A DNA stretch of 64,000 nt from positions 677,501-741,500 of the forward strand of contig JACVVK020000193.1 of NCBI GenBank assembly GCA_018292915.2, in the 5' to 3' direction. This stretch comes from Batillaria attramentaria (Eukaryota; Mollusca; Gastropoda; Batillariidae). Made by a program: the position numbers and the translations under genes. Of this stretch, positions 1-11,404 are shown one piece after another (position 1 is the first letter of the stretch; each line of letters opens with the position of its first letter). The notes beneath the pieces were generated by a model. It was not told the origin of the DNA, did no database searches, and saw nothing but the letters and a program-made list of their open reading frames with translations.

Positions 1-95
1 ATGGTAAAATATGCGTACAACCATGTATTATATAAACAGTTCAAACGACGAGCATGCATAGAGAGAGGGGGAGAGAGAGATACCACACAATATCT

Positions 96-517
96 TAAGG
101 ATGTTCCGATTCGTGTGGGCCGAACCGGTTTTCGAATTGCGATTTCACGACGAAACCGTGTTTTTTTTCGGCGATTTACCGCGAACCGGGTGACCTTTGA
201 GGGGAGGCAACCCCGAATAAGTTTAAATGGCTTCATCTGTAAGAATTGTTCCGCCAACTTCTTTCACAAAGGAACTTTTCCAGACTGCTGATTTCCCTCT
301 CGGATTTTCGATGAGACGTTCACGTTGTTGAAGTTGTTCTGCCATTTTTCAGTCGACAGCGACAAGATTTATGCCCCTTTTACAACGTCGGCAATGTCCG
401 GAAAGGTTCCGGAAATTGCCGAGTGAATCGCGATTCGAGCGTCGAACCGGTTTATTGAATCGTCCAAAAACTAAATCGATTTCTTTTTCCGGTTTTCGAT
501 TAATCGGCACATCCCTA
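96..517. mobile_element. hAT-type MITE
   Basis: The ends are terminal inverted repeats: TAAGGATGTTCCGATTCG on the left and the complement of TAGGGATGTGCCGATTAATC on the right. The element is flanked by a perfect 8 bp direct repeat CAATATCT (88-95 and 518-525). An 8 bp target duplication with a GGATGT-type end is the hAT hallmark. At 422 bp with no coding potential it is non-autonomous. It sits in the intron of gene 1 downstream of its third Ig exon. Confidence 0.8.
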
Positions 518-555
518 CAATATCTTCTTTTGTGTACACAGCCGCACAGAGTCGC

Positions 556-720
556 TACATAATTGCGCAGCTCATGATCGTATATTTTCGTATGATCGTG
601 TACTTTCCTTTAAATGATCGTTTGTTGTTGTAAATGACTGTGTATTGTCGTAAATGACAGTGTATTGTCGTAATGTTGTAAATGATTGTGTATTGTTGTA
701 AATGATTGCGTATTCTCATT
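556..720. repeat. Intronic minisatellite (GTAAATGA.TGTGTATTG units)
   Basis: Degenerate repeats of about 18-21 bp built on TGTAAATGATTGTGTATTG. A related array (GTAAATGAACGCGTATTG units, 53400-53560) lies at the equivalent place in gene 2, between the third Ig exon and the transmembrane exon. Both are next to a shared CATAATTGCGCA motif. This supports the two loci being duplicates including intron sequence. Confidence 0.7.
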
Positions 721-1117
721 ATAATTGTTCACCGCAAATGTCGCTTGAGCTGGCGCGTAACAGGTTTGAGGTCAAAGAAACAGAATACAAATAAATAACA
801 CTATAAATTGGGATATTAGCTACAAACTACAAACTTTGACACGCATGCACCACTTCAATTGTTTTTCAACAGATCATATTTGTAATCTTCTGGTATATTC
901 TTATAATACGCGCTGACAGGATGGTTGGGGTGGGGGGTGGCTGGGCTGGTGGAAGAGTGGGGGGGGGGGGTGTCACCAAAGTATTGAGACAATGAAAGTT
1001 TGTAAGTAAAACACATCATATTATTTGGCTCTACATATTGAATGGGACTACAAAAGCGGCTTTCGTTTTGAAAACGGTTAACCCAAACGCGTTTGAATCT
1101 GTGCATGTGTAACTCAC

Positions 1118-1444
1118 CATTATACGTGACCTGAAAAACAAGTTGTGTATCTCCCAGCGTGTTGGACACAGTAAGACTGTAGTACCCGGCAGCCGAGTCC
1201 GTCATTTTGGCAACAGTGACGTCACAGATGACGTTGAACAGCTCGCCAGTAACACGAAAGTGTACTTCAAATTCTATATTGGTGATACTCGTCGCTGTCT
1301 CATTCCCGAATTGCCCAAGATAAAGAAACTGGTACGAGTCGGGGACTGGCAGTGCCCAGAGGTTAAAGGTCAAATGGACGGATTGGCTGACGTAGTTCAC
1401 TGACGGCACGTCTACAGGAGGAGGTCCGGCGTAACGCGGGGTAC
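1118..1444 (-). CDS. Gene 1 exon 5: third Ig-like domain (cysteine-poor)
   Basis: Extracellular Ig-fold domain of a membrane receptor. On the minus strand the exon starts after a CCAG acceptor and ends at AATG|GTGAGT; both borders are phase 1 (327 bp). The residues run CTPRYAGPPPVDVPSV, then the LTFNLWALPVP strand, the FLYLGQFGNETA strand, FNVICDVTV and finally AAGYYSLTVSN. The DxAGxYxxxVxN signature is Ig-like, but the usual B-strand and F-strand cysteines are replaced (F/L and S). The gene 2 counterpart has the same replacement, so it is conserved rather than decay. The next exon (membrane span) must lie beyond base 1. Family assignment is by pattern only. Confidence 0.8.
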
Positions 1445-1849
1445 CTGGACATGAGAAACAAACAACAATTACACTTGAACAAAATCTATAGTTGTAATGG
1501 TTTGGGAGAGGTAAAAGACGGACAGGTGGACCATGTGTTCTTTCAGCATTTTTATACGCATGTTTAAATCCACAAACCGTTATTCACTACCCTGGCCAAT
1601 CAAAGCAGCCTAGTTAGAATTTTAAACAGTTGCTGACTTCGCTTACGTAGGTGTCGTAGTCAACTACCTTTCAGTCTAAATACAAGGTCAAACATACGCA
1701 ATAACCACCACTCAGTTATACGAATGAATTTTCTGTATGTTAAAGAATTTAATGTCGAAGATAATAAGTAGGCTCGTTACATTCACACCAACGTTGTACA
1801 CTAGAGCAATTCTTCTATCAATTATTAAACGTTCTGGGTTGCAACTAAC

Positions 1850-2158
1850 AGTTGACAAATATGGCGCCACTGTCTGACAGTGCTGTCCCCACGTCATTTC
1901 CGGCTGTACACGTGTAGGTTCCGGTGTCGGTACACTGGGCGGATGTTATGGTGTAGTTCAGCCAGGAGTCTCGGTCCTCCAACACTAAGTCTCCACCAGC
2001 TATAGAATGTACTTCACTTCCGGTTTCCTTTTTCACCAGTGTCATGTCAGGTGTGGGTCTACCATCCGAACGACAAGCCAAGGGCACAGCATCTCCCTCA
2101 CTCACTGTCAGATTCCCAGTGACGTCACGGAGAGTTAGTTTGATCCTCTCTGGGCTGT
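1850..2158 (-). CDS. Gene 1 exon 4: second Ig domain
   Basis: I-set-like Ig domain of 103 codons. The minus-strand acceptor is GCTTCCAG|AC and the donor is AACT|GTTAGT, phase 1 on both sides. Visible are the B-strand cysteine (PLACRSDGRP), no canonical tryptophan in the C strand (TLVKKETG), and the F-strand DTGTYTC followed by GNDVGT. The exon has the same length (309 bp) and phase as gene 2 exon 57763-57455, and most residues match. It pairs with the exon on either side in a modular array. Likely a ligand- or partner-binding ectodomain module; the ligand cannot be told from sequence. Confidence 0.85.
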
Positions 2159-2410
2159 CTGGAAGCACGACAGACATGGACATTAAGTGTATCTCTTACT
2201 GCAGATGAAAGTCTCCAGTAAGTTTCATGATGAATGAGATAATAGCATCTTATAAAAGTTTGTATACAGTTATACAGAACAGTCCGCCTCGTAAAACACA
2301 CGTGACTGTACCGGGGAAGCGCAGATTAGGACTACAGCCTTTCTCCTCCCCACCCTCTCCAACGACTTGGTTTAAACGCGTGAAGTATGAAGCTGAAAAT
2401 TTATTCTTAC

Positions 2411-2737
2411 ACTTGACAAGAACAGTAAGGCGATCTGTTTTGGTCAGTGGTTTGCGACCAGTCCCTTCAAGACTGCCAGTAGTCACGTTACACGAGTACT
2501 CCCCGTTATGTTTCTTGTGGTCTGCTGACTGAATGTCAAGGTCAGGATCAGTGCCAATGTCAAGGTTACTATCCTGACTGTTGTCTCTGCGCCAGACAAT
2601 GGTCTCTGGTGGAGGGATACTGTCGGCACTACATGTGAAGTGAATCCGCTGACCTTGTGTTACTACGCACTGGGCTGAGTTCTGTATCATGTGACACATA
2701 TTGCCCTCTTCTGACGTCATCCGTATGATGGGATAGT
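2411..2737 (-). CDS. Gene 1 exon 3: first canonical Ig domain
   Basis: Ig domain of about 109 codons. The acceptor is TTTTCAG|AC, followed by codons for YPIIRMTSEEG. The donor is AAGT|GTAAGA after LTVLVK, phase 1 both ends. Disulfide cysteines appear in HFTCSAD and GEYSCNV, with the core tryptophan in TIVWRRDNSQD. An extra cysteine pair (MCHMIQNSAQCVV) precedes the fold. The paralogous exon is 63527-63192. It follows the N-terminal domain exon (20758-20348) across a 17.6 kb intron packed with transposons. Joining these two exons in one gene rests on matching phase, strand and order, not on transcript data. Confidence 0.85.
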
Positions 2738-3178
2738 CTGAAAATCATTCATGAAAATTTAAAATTTTACAGAGTAAATTACTGGAGAGTGATTTGGAGT
2801 TTGAGGGAGGGATAGAAGGTGGTGAGGCTAGGGGAAAGGGGGGGGGGGGAACCTTTCGATTTTTTTTTTTTTTTTTTTTTGCCGCCCCAACTCTTTGCCA
2901 GTTCCAGTGGTGTTCCTCCCGAACCTTTCGATTTTTATCATAGGACGGGCTAAATTTTCCATGTTCATATGCAAGCCTCTGTGTTACAAACGCACGCCAC
3001 TGCTGATCTCCCGCAGAGCCGATTTTGCAAGTATAACTCTAACAATGACGTAAGAAAACGTGCGTCATCGATGCTGACGTGTATGGTACAGCGAACGCAC
3101 TTCCCCTCCACACTGAGTGCCGTCTGTGTGTATGCGTGTGTGTGTGCGGTGTGCGTACGGCTGTCTGTGTGATTCGTG
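2738..3178. other. Intron start, no gene seen
   Basis: Intron of gene 1 upstream of the first Ig exon. It holds homopolymer G and T tracts (about 2840-2880), the short phrase AACCTTTCGATTTT repeated on either side of them, and a weak TGTG-rich stretch. I see no coding signal. Confidence 0.6.
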
Positions 3179-3750
3179 TGTAGGCCTGTTTCTTCGAAAA
3201 TACTCAACCGAATGGCTTCAAATTTGGGGTATCCGAATATATCAAAATCTTAGAGTAGAGCAACCGAGCGTTTGATAATTGCTGAAGTGATTTGGGAGTT
3301 ATCGCCCTTTTGAGACAAGTTTATTTATTTATACTGTAGCTTGAATACGGACTCTGAACTGTCACTATTAGGAAATAGTCGCTCTTATATTTTTCATATA
3401 AACCGTACCTCGATCACTTGACACTGCATGTGAGCCCAGTTTAGATGTCTGTATCTCCGAAAATACTCAACCGATCGAATTCAAATTTGGAGTTTCCTAA
3501 TGAATCAAGATCTTTGAATAGAGGGTTCCATCCAGGTACGATTGCACACATGATTTGCGAGTTATCGCCCTTTTCAGAAAAGTTGACTTTCTGGCGTTTA
3601 GGCGCGTAATATTTATCTAAATCACACCATTTTTTGGAAATAGATAGTATGAATACGAACTCTAACAGAGTGAATTTTGGAGGTTGTCGCTGTTATACTT
3701 TTGACATAAGCCGTACCTCATGAATGTGCTGGTGAACCCATTTTAGATAT
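3179..3750. repeat. Two diverged tandem units of about 270-300 bp
   Basis: Both units begin with a phrase like TCTTCGAAAATACTCAACCG, continue through AATTCAAATTTGG and GAGTTATCGCCCTTTT, and end in AAACCGTACCTC / AAGCCGTACCTC with a TGTGAGCCCA or GGTGAACCCA tail. Unit 1 is about 3179-3446 and unit 2 about 3447-3750. They lie directly upstream of the RTE-like LINE and could be its 5' untranslated repeats, or an independent tandem repeat. Confidence 0.55.
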
Positions 3751-4848
3751 CTAAATCGCTCCTACTATAATTATACAGATATCGAGGTCGGTGGGCTTGC
3801 GTGTCTCAGTGACCACTAGATCTATGCCGGCGGGAAATTCGTCTCCTGGTAGGGCCACCCAAGCCGGACAGGTCAAAGGGCAGAGACCGGACGAAATGCG
3901 ATCCACTGGTCCTCCAGGTATGGGGGTTGGACACAGGACTAACAATCCTGTTCTGGAAATCAACACTACTAGGTGTGACGGGCTTCCGGAGTCATCGGAA
4001 GATACTCGCAAGAATGACAGTGGTGGAAGCCGAAAGGAAGCCACTGACAGGAAGATGGAAGTCTTGAGTGCCAAAACAAAGACCAGAATTGGATTCCGGA
4101 ACGTGAGAACTATGTATGAGACAGGAAAGCTAGCACAAGTTAGAGCAGACATCAGACGCTGTAATCTACACATTCTAGGAATCAGCGAGAGCAGATGGGC
4201 AGGATCAGGCAGATACAGAACAAACACAGGAGAGACAGTGCTATACAGTGGTAGAGATGACGACCAGCACCATGAGGGAGTAGCCATCATCCTGAAGAAA
4301 GAAATGGAGAAAAGTCTGATGGAATGGAAACCCCTATCAACAGCCGGCTGATGAAGATAACATTGAAGGGAAGGCACATCAACACCACTATCATCCAGTG
4401 TCATGCCAACCAATGAGAGTGATGGCGAAAGCAAAGATGCATTCTACGACAAGCTACAAGCCGAGCTAGAGAAAATGCCACGACATGAGATGAAGATTGT
4501 AATGTGTGACCTAAACGCGAAAGTTGGAAATGACAACACACACCATCAAAGAGCCATGGGGAAAGAAGGACGCGGCAGCATGAATGACAACAGAGAGAGA
4601 TTGCTTGAACTCTGCACAACATACGATCTTGTCATCGGAGGAACACTCTTTCCACACCATGAAATCCATAAGCTCACCTGGTGTTCCCTCAACGGAAGAG
4701 ATAAAAGCCACATTGACCACCTGATAATAAACGGGACATGGAGGAGATCGTTGCAAGATGTCAGAGTGAAAAGAGGAACCGATGCCAACAGTGATCACCA
4801 TCTTGTCACTGCAACCCTGAAACTGAAGCTACGAACAAATGGACCAGG

Positions 4849-5497
4849 GCCGCGTTTCTCACGCAATTGTGCTCGCGTGCGCTTGCGGAGGTCGCTCTGC
4901 CTCGTTGGGAAACGGCCAATTAGAACAAGGCGCTTTCAAAATGGAATCACGAACACGGTCTTTGGCAAGGTTGAAAAGGAAGAAGAAAACTCTAGTGCTC
5001 GCAGCTGTCTGTCATCTTTTCAGCGCAGAAGACGACGTTTTTGAGGAGGAGCAATAACTACTGGCTTGGAGCATGATATACCGCTAGTATGCATGTTCTG
5101 CTCGATGCAAAACGGAGACGTAAGACACCCTTACGTACTCACTTTGACCACTCCTTCCCCACAAACACGCACAACATATGACTGGCGACCACGGCCCGGT
5201 GCAATTAGCTCAAATTATTTTCGTATACTATTCTGCACAATTTCAAGTTGGGACAGAAGGTCTCCATCCACCCGCAAATTCATTTTAAGCCATTTCTTAG
5301 TTCCACTTCAACGAGGCCTTCGGTGGGCGCCGCCATCTTTGTTTACATAGAAACTGACCACGTGACCTTTTGTTCGTGGCGAACTTGGTTTAGACTGCGC
5401 GCGCGAGGGCCTTTTTCGCGCAGGCAAGTTGCGTGCAAACGGTTTCATAGCAAAGCGCCCCGGAACGTTTCGGAACGCTCGCCTTAAGAAACGCGGC
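4849..5497. mobile_element. Harbinger-like non-autonomous element inserted in the LINE
   Basis: Inverted termini GCCGCGTTTCT (left) and AGAAACGCGGC (right) are flanked by CCAGG on both sides (4844-4848 and 5498-5502), so removal restores a continuous LINE. Read as a 3 bp CAG duplication in a CCWGG target, this fits PIF/Harbinger. A start codon at 4941 opens a short basic-then-acidic peptide (MESRTRSLARLKRKKK and on to a glutamate-rich end), which may be the head of an internally deleted transposase. Superfamily assignment is inference; the boundaries are visible. Confidence 0.7.
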
Positions 5498-5630
5498 CCA
5501 GGTAAGATGAGACAAAAACAGTTCGATGTGGAGAAGCTACGACACCCCAGATCAAAGACTGCCCTCGTCCACCAGCTGAAGAACAAGTTCCAAGCACTGG
5601 CAGACGCTGAGAACCACACGCCACCGGACA

Positions 5631-5770
5631 TCAACACCATGTGGGAGCGGGTCAAGACAGCTTACACACAGACCAGTGAAGATTGCCTAGGATACAGACA
5701 TCAACAGCATGTGGGAGCGGGTCAAGACAGCTTACACACAGACCAGTGAAGATTGCCTAGGATACAGACA
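5631..5770. repeat. 70 bp exact-type tandem duplication inside the LINE
   Basis: Units 5631-5700 and 5701-5770 both end CCTAGGATACAGACA and differ at about one position near the start (ACACC / ACAGC). Because 70 is not a multiple of three, the duplication shifts the reading frame, so it arose after the element stopped needing its protein. Confidence 0.85.
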
Positions 5771-6640
5771 GAAGAAGAGGAAAGAGTGGATCACAGCGGA
5801 TACATGGCAAGCCATTAAGAGGAGGAGAGACCTGAAGAGGAAAGTTTTGGAGATCAAGTCAGAGAGGGTGAAGGAGAGATACAAACAGCGGTACAGAAAA
5901 GCAGAACAGACATGACAAGAAGATGACAAGAGCAGACAAGCGGGCCTACATGGAAGATCTAGCAAGTCAAGCAGAAGAGGCAGCCCGTTGGGGAGAACAA
6001 GGGCGTGTGTACAAGATCACTAAGCTAGTTAGCGGTAAATATAGAGGAGCTACGGACACACCGATAGTGGATAAACAAGGGCAGCTTCTTACTACAGAAG
6101 CGGAGCAGGAGGCTAGATGGGCAGAACACTTCAGTGAAGTCCTGAACAGACCACCACCAACCACAGAAGCAGACGTAGAAGACCCTGTCACTGACCTGGA
6201 TGTTAACACCGCACCACCAGAGAAAAAAGAAATCAGAGAAGCCATCAGATCCCTCAAGGACGGAAAAGCCCCAGGCCATGACAGACTCAGTGCAGAGCTT
6301 TTCAAAGCAGACCCAGTGTTTGCAGCACAGATTCTTCAGCCACTATTTGCAGCTATATGGGAAGAGAAACAACTACCGGAAGACTGGACGGAGGGTGTCA
6401 TTGTGAAGATCCCAAAGAAAGGAGCCCTGAGCAACTGTAACAACTGGAGAGGAATCACCCTTCTATCCGTACCCAGCAAGGTTCTAGCAAAAGTCATTAT
6501 CAAGCGAATCTCCGAAGCAGTGGACCAACGACTCAGGAAAGAGCAAGCAGGCTTTCGGAAAGGAAGAGGATGCATCGAACAGATTTTTACCCTGCGCAAC
6601 ACCATCGAGAAGTGCACAACAATGACGGTGACAAAGATTT

Positions 6641-7800
6641 TTTTTTTTATTCAGTGAAGGCTTTTGGCCCATAACTGAAAGGGGGGGGGGGGGGAACACG
6701 TATACACATACAGTTCATGACAATTGTATCTATAGACAAATAAATTGTGATAACATCCAAGGACAATATTACATAACGACATACGGCCTAGATTCCTGAG
6801 AGAAAGAAAAAAAAATGCAGGAAACGTTTATGATCAGAACACTAATCACTGCAACAGTCTATGACTACTTTCCAGTGTCACGACGTTGAAACACTTTATA
6901 AACATAACAGGCAAGGTTTCTCGTCAATTCCTGACAACTGTCAGCCATCAGCACAGAAAACCTGAACTGTAATGGATATCTAGAGAATTTCTTTGGAATG
7001 TACTCCTTACGTAGATCAGCGTATCTCGGGCACACAAACAAGAAATGTAATTCTGTCATTCAGTCTCAGGATTATCGCAAAAAGGACATTTTAAACAAAC
7101 GTTTATATCTGTGTTATATCTACTCTTATGGCAATGCAAGTTCGTTATACCCAATCTGAACTTTATGAGGGCATCCCTCATGCCAAGATATCGCAGATCA
7201 GATAGGAAAGAACTACTTACAAGGTCAGCTTTACAACAACTGTAAGTGGAAAAACGGCTACTATTGTTAATCTTATAATGCCAGTCTTGACGGAAACTAT
7301 CAATAAGTCTATTTTAAACAGTAGTAAGAACGCTCTCCGATTTTCAATACTTTCGGGGTTTTCCCATACAAAACCAAAACCATGTTGGTACAGAGTGACC
7401 ATTACGTAATGGACCCAAGTTATCTTGTTTTGCTGATGCAGACTGTATAACATGCTATAGATTTTCCTCGGAAGCCGGTCACGTGGAAGTCGAGTTACAC
7501 GGAACCAGTATGAGACACATCTTATAAACGCATTGGTGTACAATGGGTCGCGACCACATTCGCCATAAACAAAAGCATTTGGGGTTCTAGCAGTAACACT
7601 CAGGAAACGTTTCATTGCAAACACATGGATTTTCTCAGTTATATCACAATCTGCACTCGGGCCCCATACCTCTGCACCATACAGCAATATTGGTTGTATC
7701 TGTGAGTCAAATAATTTGAAGAATAATGACGGACTACGATCACCAAGATACCATAAGACTCGTAGTATACATATTACACCATATTTGCTGCGATTGATTC
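6641..7800 (-). pseudogene. 5'-truncated LINE, C-terminal reverse-transcriptase region and 3' end
   Basis: On the minus strand, in partly interrupted frames: RVLWYLGDRSPSLFF, IQPILLYGAEVWGPSADC, then IHVFAMKRFLSVTARTPN and FVYGECGRDPLY, and near the end TELHFLFVCPRYADLRKEY. These are the conserved post-RT segments of an invertebrate LINE (LYGAE.W and the CPRY zinc-knuckle-like block). The 3' end is marked by CACTGAATAAAAAAAAAA, a poly(A) tail abutting the interrupted RTE-like element at 6641. The rest of the ORF is missing, so it is a typical 5'-truncated insertion. Confidence 0.75.
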
Positions 7801-7884
7801 AGTTCCTTTTTATACATTTGTCGTGGTGGAAAAGACAATGGCTAGTCTTATGAAAAAAGATTCCCAAATTCAAACAGGCACATC

Positions 7885-10440
7885 TTCTTTACTGCAGTCA
7901 TCAATTTTTCCCATTTTTATAACTTACTCCCTTACATGCTGCGTTGGGGGTAGGTTTATATTTTGCTGCTAGTAGCTACTACTATTAACTTGTCTTTGTT
8001 TTACGTATTGGAAAAAGTAGAGTGATCCCAGAGGAAGAAAAACGTGCATCCCACATCAAATTTCATGAACTCTTCACTGCTTGAAATAGGTGACTTAAAA
8101 TACTTTTTTCTAATTAAACGGAGCATTAACTGCTACGAGGGTAGTTTACCAAGTAGCCTGATATGACGGCCACAGTGGAGGCTATCATCGTTTTTTGTTA
8201 TTTACCAACTTTTAGTGGAGAGTCTTGGCACATACGTGTTACTAGCCCATCCACAATGTCACGTTGGCCGTGAATGGTAATGAGGGGAATCCGTATTGTG
8301 ATTGGGTTCAAATATTTACTGCACACAGCAACTATTACTACAGTGTATTACAAATGACGCCGCTGCAGCAGGTTTTGCGGACACACTTCAAGTTTGACTA
8401 CTGGATATGTTAGGTCAAACACCCTGTGGTGGTCCAACGAAATGACAAGAGATTTGCCTGTAGCGGCCCTCGGGTATGAAGTCTTTCCATATAGACGCCA
8501 ATTCCCTTACTGATGGAGACTGGGCTGACATATTATGCTGCTGCAGCTGCTACGCTTGACAAATCATGTGCAAACGCACATCATGCTTTAGACAAATGGT
8601 CCAGCATCCCTAAAATACTATTTTTAGTATACGTTTTTGCCTCAAATTCGAACGCACTCAGAAAATGTCGGACATTTTCATTAATATATGTTTTAAGGTA
8701 CAGGTGCAGAAATTAGACAAACTAAATACAAAACTTCAAGTTACGCGAATGCAAATAAAAAAACAGAAGACACAGAAGGAAATCTGTGAAATCTCTTTCA
8801 TTTTCAACATGTTTTTCCTTGGGAACAAACGCCGTTTATTTTGCCTTTTTTGTGGACATTTTCAGATTTAGGAATGAAGTACATTACTGGCAAAGTGTGA
8901 TGGAAAGTATGTAGAACACAACCTCTAGTCTACAGTAGTAAGTGGCTGAATTCATTTCAAGTGTTATGACGTATGTTAATCACACGGCAAACATGTTTCA
9001 AGGTCAAGGTCATCGGTTCGTCTGTTTACTCTCAAACATTTTATTTAGGTCATAGAGACTGGGTGAAAATTTTGTACATACAACTTTTGGCATAACATTT
9101 GCCTAATATGCATTGATAAGAATGCCTTTCTGGTGACCTCTAGTAAAGGTCAAGGTCACGCTTGAGTTATGAAAATTTTGCCGTTGTCTTTTTATTCTGA
9201 AGATCGATGCTGTGAACTCATCAAATCTCGGGGACAAAAGTTAGCAGCACCCAAATGCTTATTCTGACCGATGAAGTAAACTGTTTGGGAGTAAATAGAC
9301 GAACCAATGACCTTGACCTTGAAAGCATGTTTCCCGTGTGATTAACATACCTCATAACACTTGAGATTGTGCTCTACATAATTTCCATCACACTTTGCTT
9401 TCATTGCACTGCATTCCTAACTCTGAAAATGTCCCAAAAAGGTAAATTTAACGGCGTTTGTTCCCAAGGAAAAACACGTTGAAAATAGAAGAGATTTCAC
9501 AGATTTTCTTTGACGTCTATTATTTTTTTTTTTATTAGTATTTGCGAAATGTTATTTTACTTGAAGTTTTATATTAATTTTGTCTGATTTCTTTACGTGT
9601 ATCTCAAAAACAGGGATTAATGAAAATGTCCCACATTTTCTTAGTGCCATACAATTTTAGGCGGAGGGGTATCTTTAAAATAGTATTTTTGTGACGCAAG
9701 ACCATTTCCCTAAATCATAATGTGCGTATACACATGATCTGTCAAGCGTACCAGCTGCCGCAGCATAATATGTCAGCCCGGTCCCCATTAGTGAGTGAAT
9801 GGGCGTCTATATGTAAAATAGACATTTTAATACGGGCAGGCCGCTACAGGTAAATCTCTGGTCATTTCCTTGGACCACCACAGGGTGTTTGGTCTAACAG
9901 ATCCAGTAGACAAACTTGAAGTGTGTGATTAATATCTGCTGCAGCCCGTGGCGTCATTTGTAATCGTTGCTGTGTACAGTCAATTTTTAAACCCAATCAC
10001 AATACGGATTCCCCTCATTACCACTCACGGTCAAAGGAACATTGTGGATGGGCTAGTAACACGTAAATGCCAAGACTCTCCTCTAAAAGCTGGTAAATAA
10101 CAACAACAAAAAAGAACGATGTGTACACTGTGGCCGTCATTTGAGGCTACTTGGTAACCTGAATTTTTTTTTCTCTTACATGTGTACAATTAATTTGGGC
10201 CGACTCTCAGGGGGTCTTTCCGGGTACTGCAGCCCCCCCCCCCCCCCCCCCCCCGTAGTGGTTAATGCTCCGTTTAATTAGAAAAAGGTATTTTCAGTCA
10301 CCTATTTCAAGCAGTGAAGAGTTCATGGAATTTGATGTGGGATGTACGTTTTCCTTCCTCTGGGATCACTCTACTTTTCCCAGTATGGAAAACAATGACA
10401 AGTTAAAACTGGTGGCTACTAGCAGCAAAATATAAACCTA
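7885..10440. mobile_element. Large foldback element, arms of about 1.15 kb
   Basis: The left arm (about 7885-9050) and right arm (about 9275-10440) are inverted copies. For example GTAGGTTTATATTTTGCTGC at the left end answers GCAGCAAAATATAAACCTAC at the right end, and the CAGGGTGTTTG, TTAATTAGAAAAAG and CAAGGTCAAGGTCAT phrases recur in mirror order. A spacer of about 225 bp separates them. No transposase is present. The same sequence recurs at 25140-25673 plus 34940-35732, and at 44690-46735. Confidence 0.8.
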
Positions 10441-10455
10441 CCCCCCCCCCCCCCT

Positions 10456-11249
10456 ACAAAGCACACATCTCCTAGATCTAGGGAGCGCTCTCAGCTTTAC
10501 TTACTTCCCCTACTTTCAAATTGACCTGATTGAGCGCATGTTTTCGGCTTTAGCGACGCCTTTATTCCTATTCTATATTAAATGTAATTACATGACATTA
10601 CGCCTAGGCAGTTGCTCCTTCTAAATTATTTAGTCTTTTTCCGCTGAAACCTCTTGCAGAGCTTTAGGGTAGCGACGTCTGCTAGTACTGGAGACGCACC
10701 AGATTATTCTGGGGCAGCCTTTTAGTGCTAGTTGGACGCTGCAGCCCTCGTGGGTATCGCCGCATGCTCACCTGATGAGGGTCCCATTGACCCGAAACCA
10801 TGGTCGTGAGCGGCTAAAATCACCAATTCATATGGCCTTGGTTGTACCGACCATTTTCCTCCCGATGGGAGGGGAATGGGGGCCCTATAAATGGTGAGAT
10901 ACCCTTAGATCTGTCAAACGTTTCAGCGGTAGGAAGGTAGATCCCCCCCCCCCTCTCCACTGTGGCTTGTAGCCAATATAGGGCAAGGCGGACTTGTCCA
11001 ATGGCATACAAAGCACACACCTCCTAGATCTAGGGAGCGCTCTCAGCTTTACTTACTTCCCCTACTATGAATGGTGAGATACCCTTAGATCTGTTAGACG
11101 TTTCAGCGGTAGGATGGTAGGTCTCCCCCCCCCCCCCCCCCACCTCCCATTGTGGCTTGTAGCCAATATAGGGCAAGGCGGACTTGTCCAATGGCATACA
11201 AAGCACACACCTCCTAGATCTAGGGAGCGCTCTCAGCTTTACTTACTTC

Positions 11250-11254
<5 letters not shown>
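10456..11254. repeat. Direct repeats with the ATCTAGGGAGCGCTCTCAGC motif
   Basis: Two adjacent units of about 190 bp (10875-11065 and 11066-11254) both run from ATGGTGAGATACCCTTAGAT through a C-tract and GGCAAGGCGGACTTGTCCAA to ACTTACTTCCCCTA. A partial unit precedes them at 10456-10510, and an inverted piece follows at 12393-12480. Between 10520 and 10860 I see nothing assignable. Confidence 0.65.
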
Positions 11255-11296
<42 letters not shown>

Positions 11297-11404
11297 CCAC
11301 TCTACCACTATTACAAGTCATGGTATAAAATCCATAATTCACCACATGTGGTATAAACATTGCACCCATGACAACCACGCGTGTATTTTATGGCCGTACC
11401 TAAA

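Larger units (their letters stand above)
3791..6640 (+). pseudogene. RTE-like LINE (endonuclease and partial reverse transcriptase), broken
   Basis: Remnant of a non-LTR retrotransposon polyprotein. The apurinic-type endonuclease is visible as GFRNVRTMYETGKLAQVRADI, the SESRW motif, then after a frame change CDLNAKVG, SHIDHLIING and SDHHLVTATLKL (up to about 4840). A reverse transcriptase start follows (5923-6640): EIREAIRSLKDGKAPGHD, VIVKIPKKG, NNWRGITLLSVPSKV and EQAGFRKGRG. The palm motif with paired aspartates is missing because a minus-strand LINE begins at 6641. Other breaks are a frameshift near 4350-4400, a 649 bp Harbinger-like insertion (4849-5497) and a 70 bp tandem duplication (5631-5770). 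Clade assignment (RTE/BovB-like) is from motif style. Confidence 0.8.

Noticed and set aside
556..720. CRISPR-like regular repeats
   Set aside because: Units are degenerate, contiguous and without spacers, in a eukaryotic intron.
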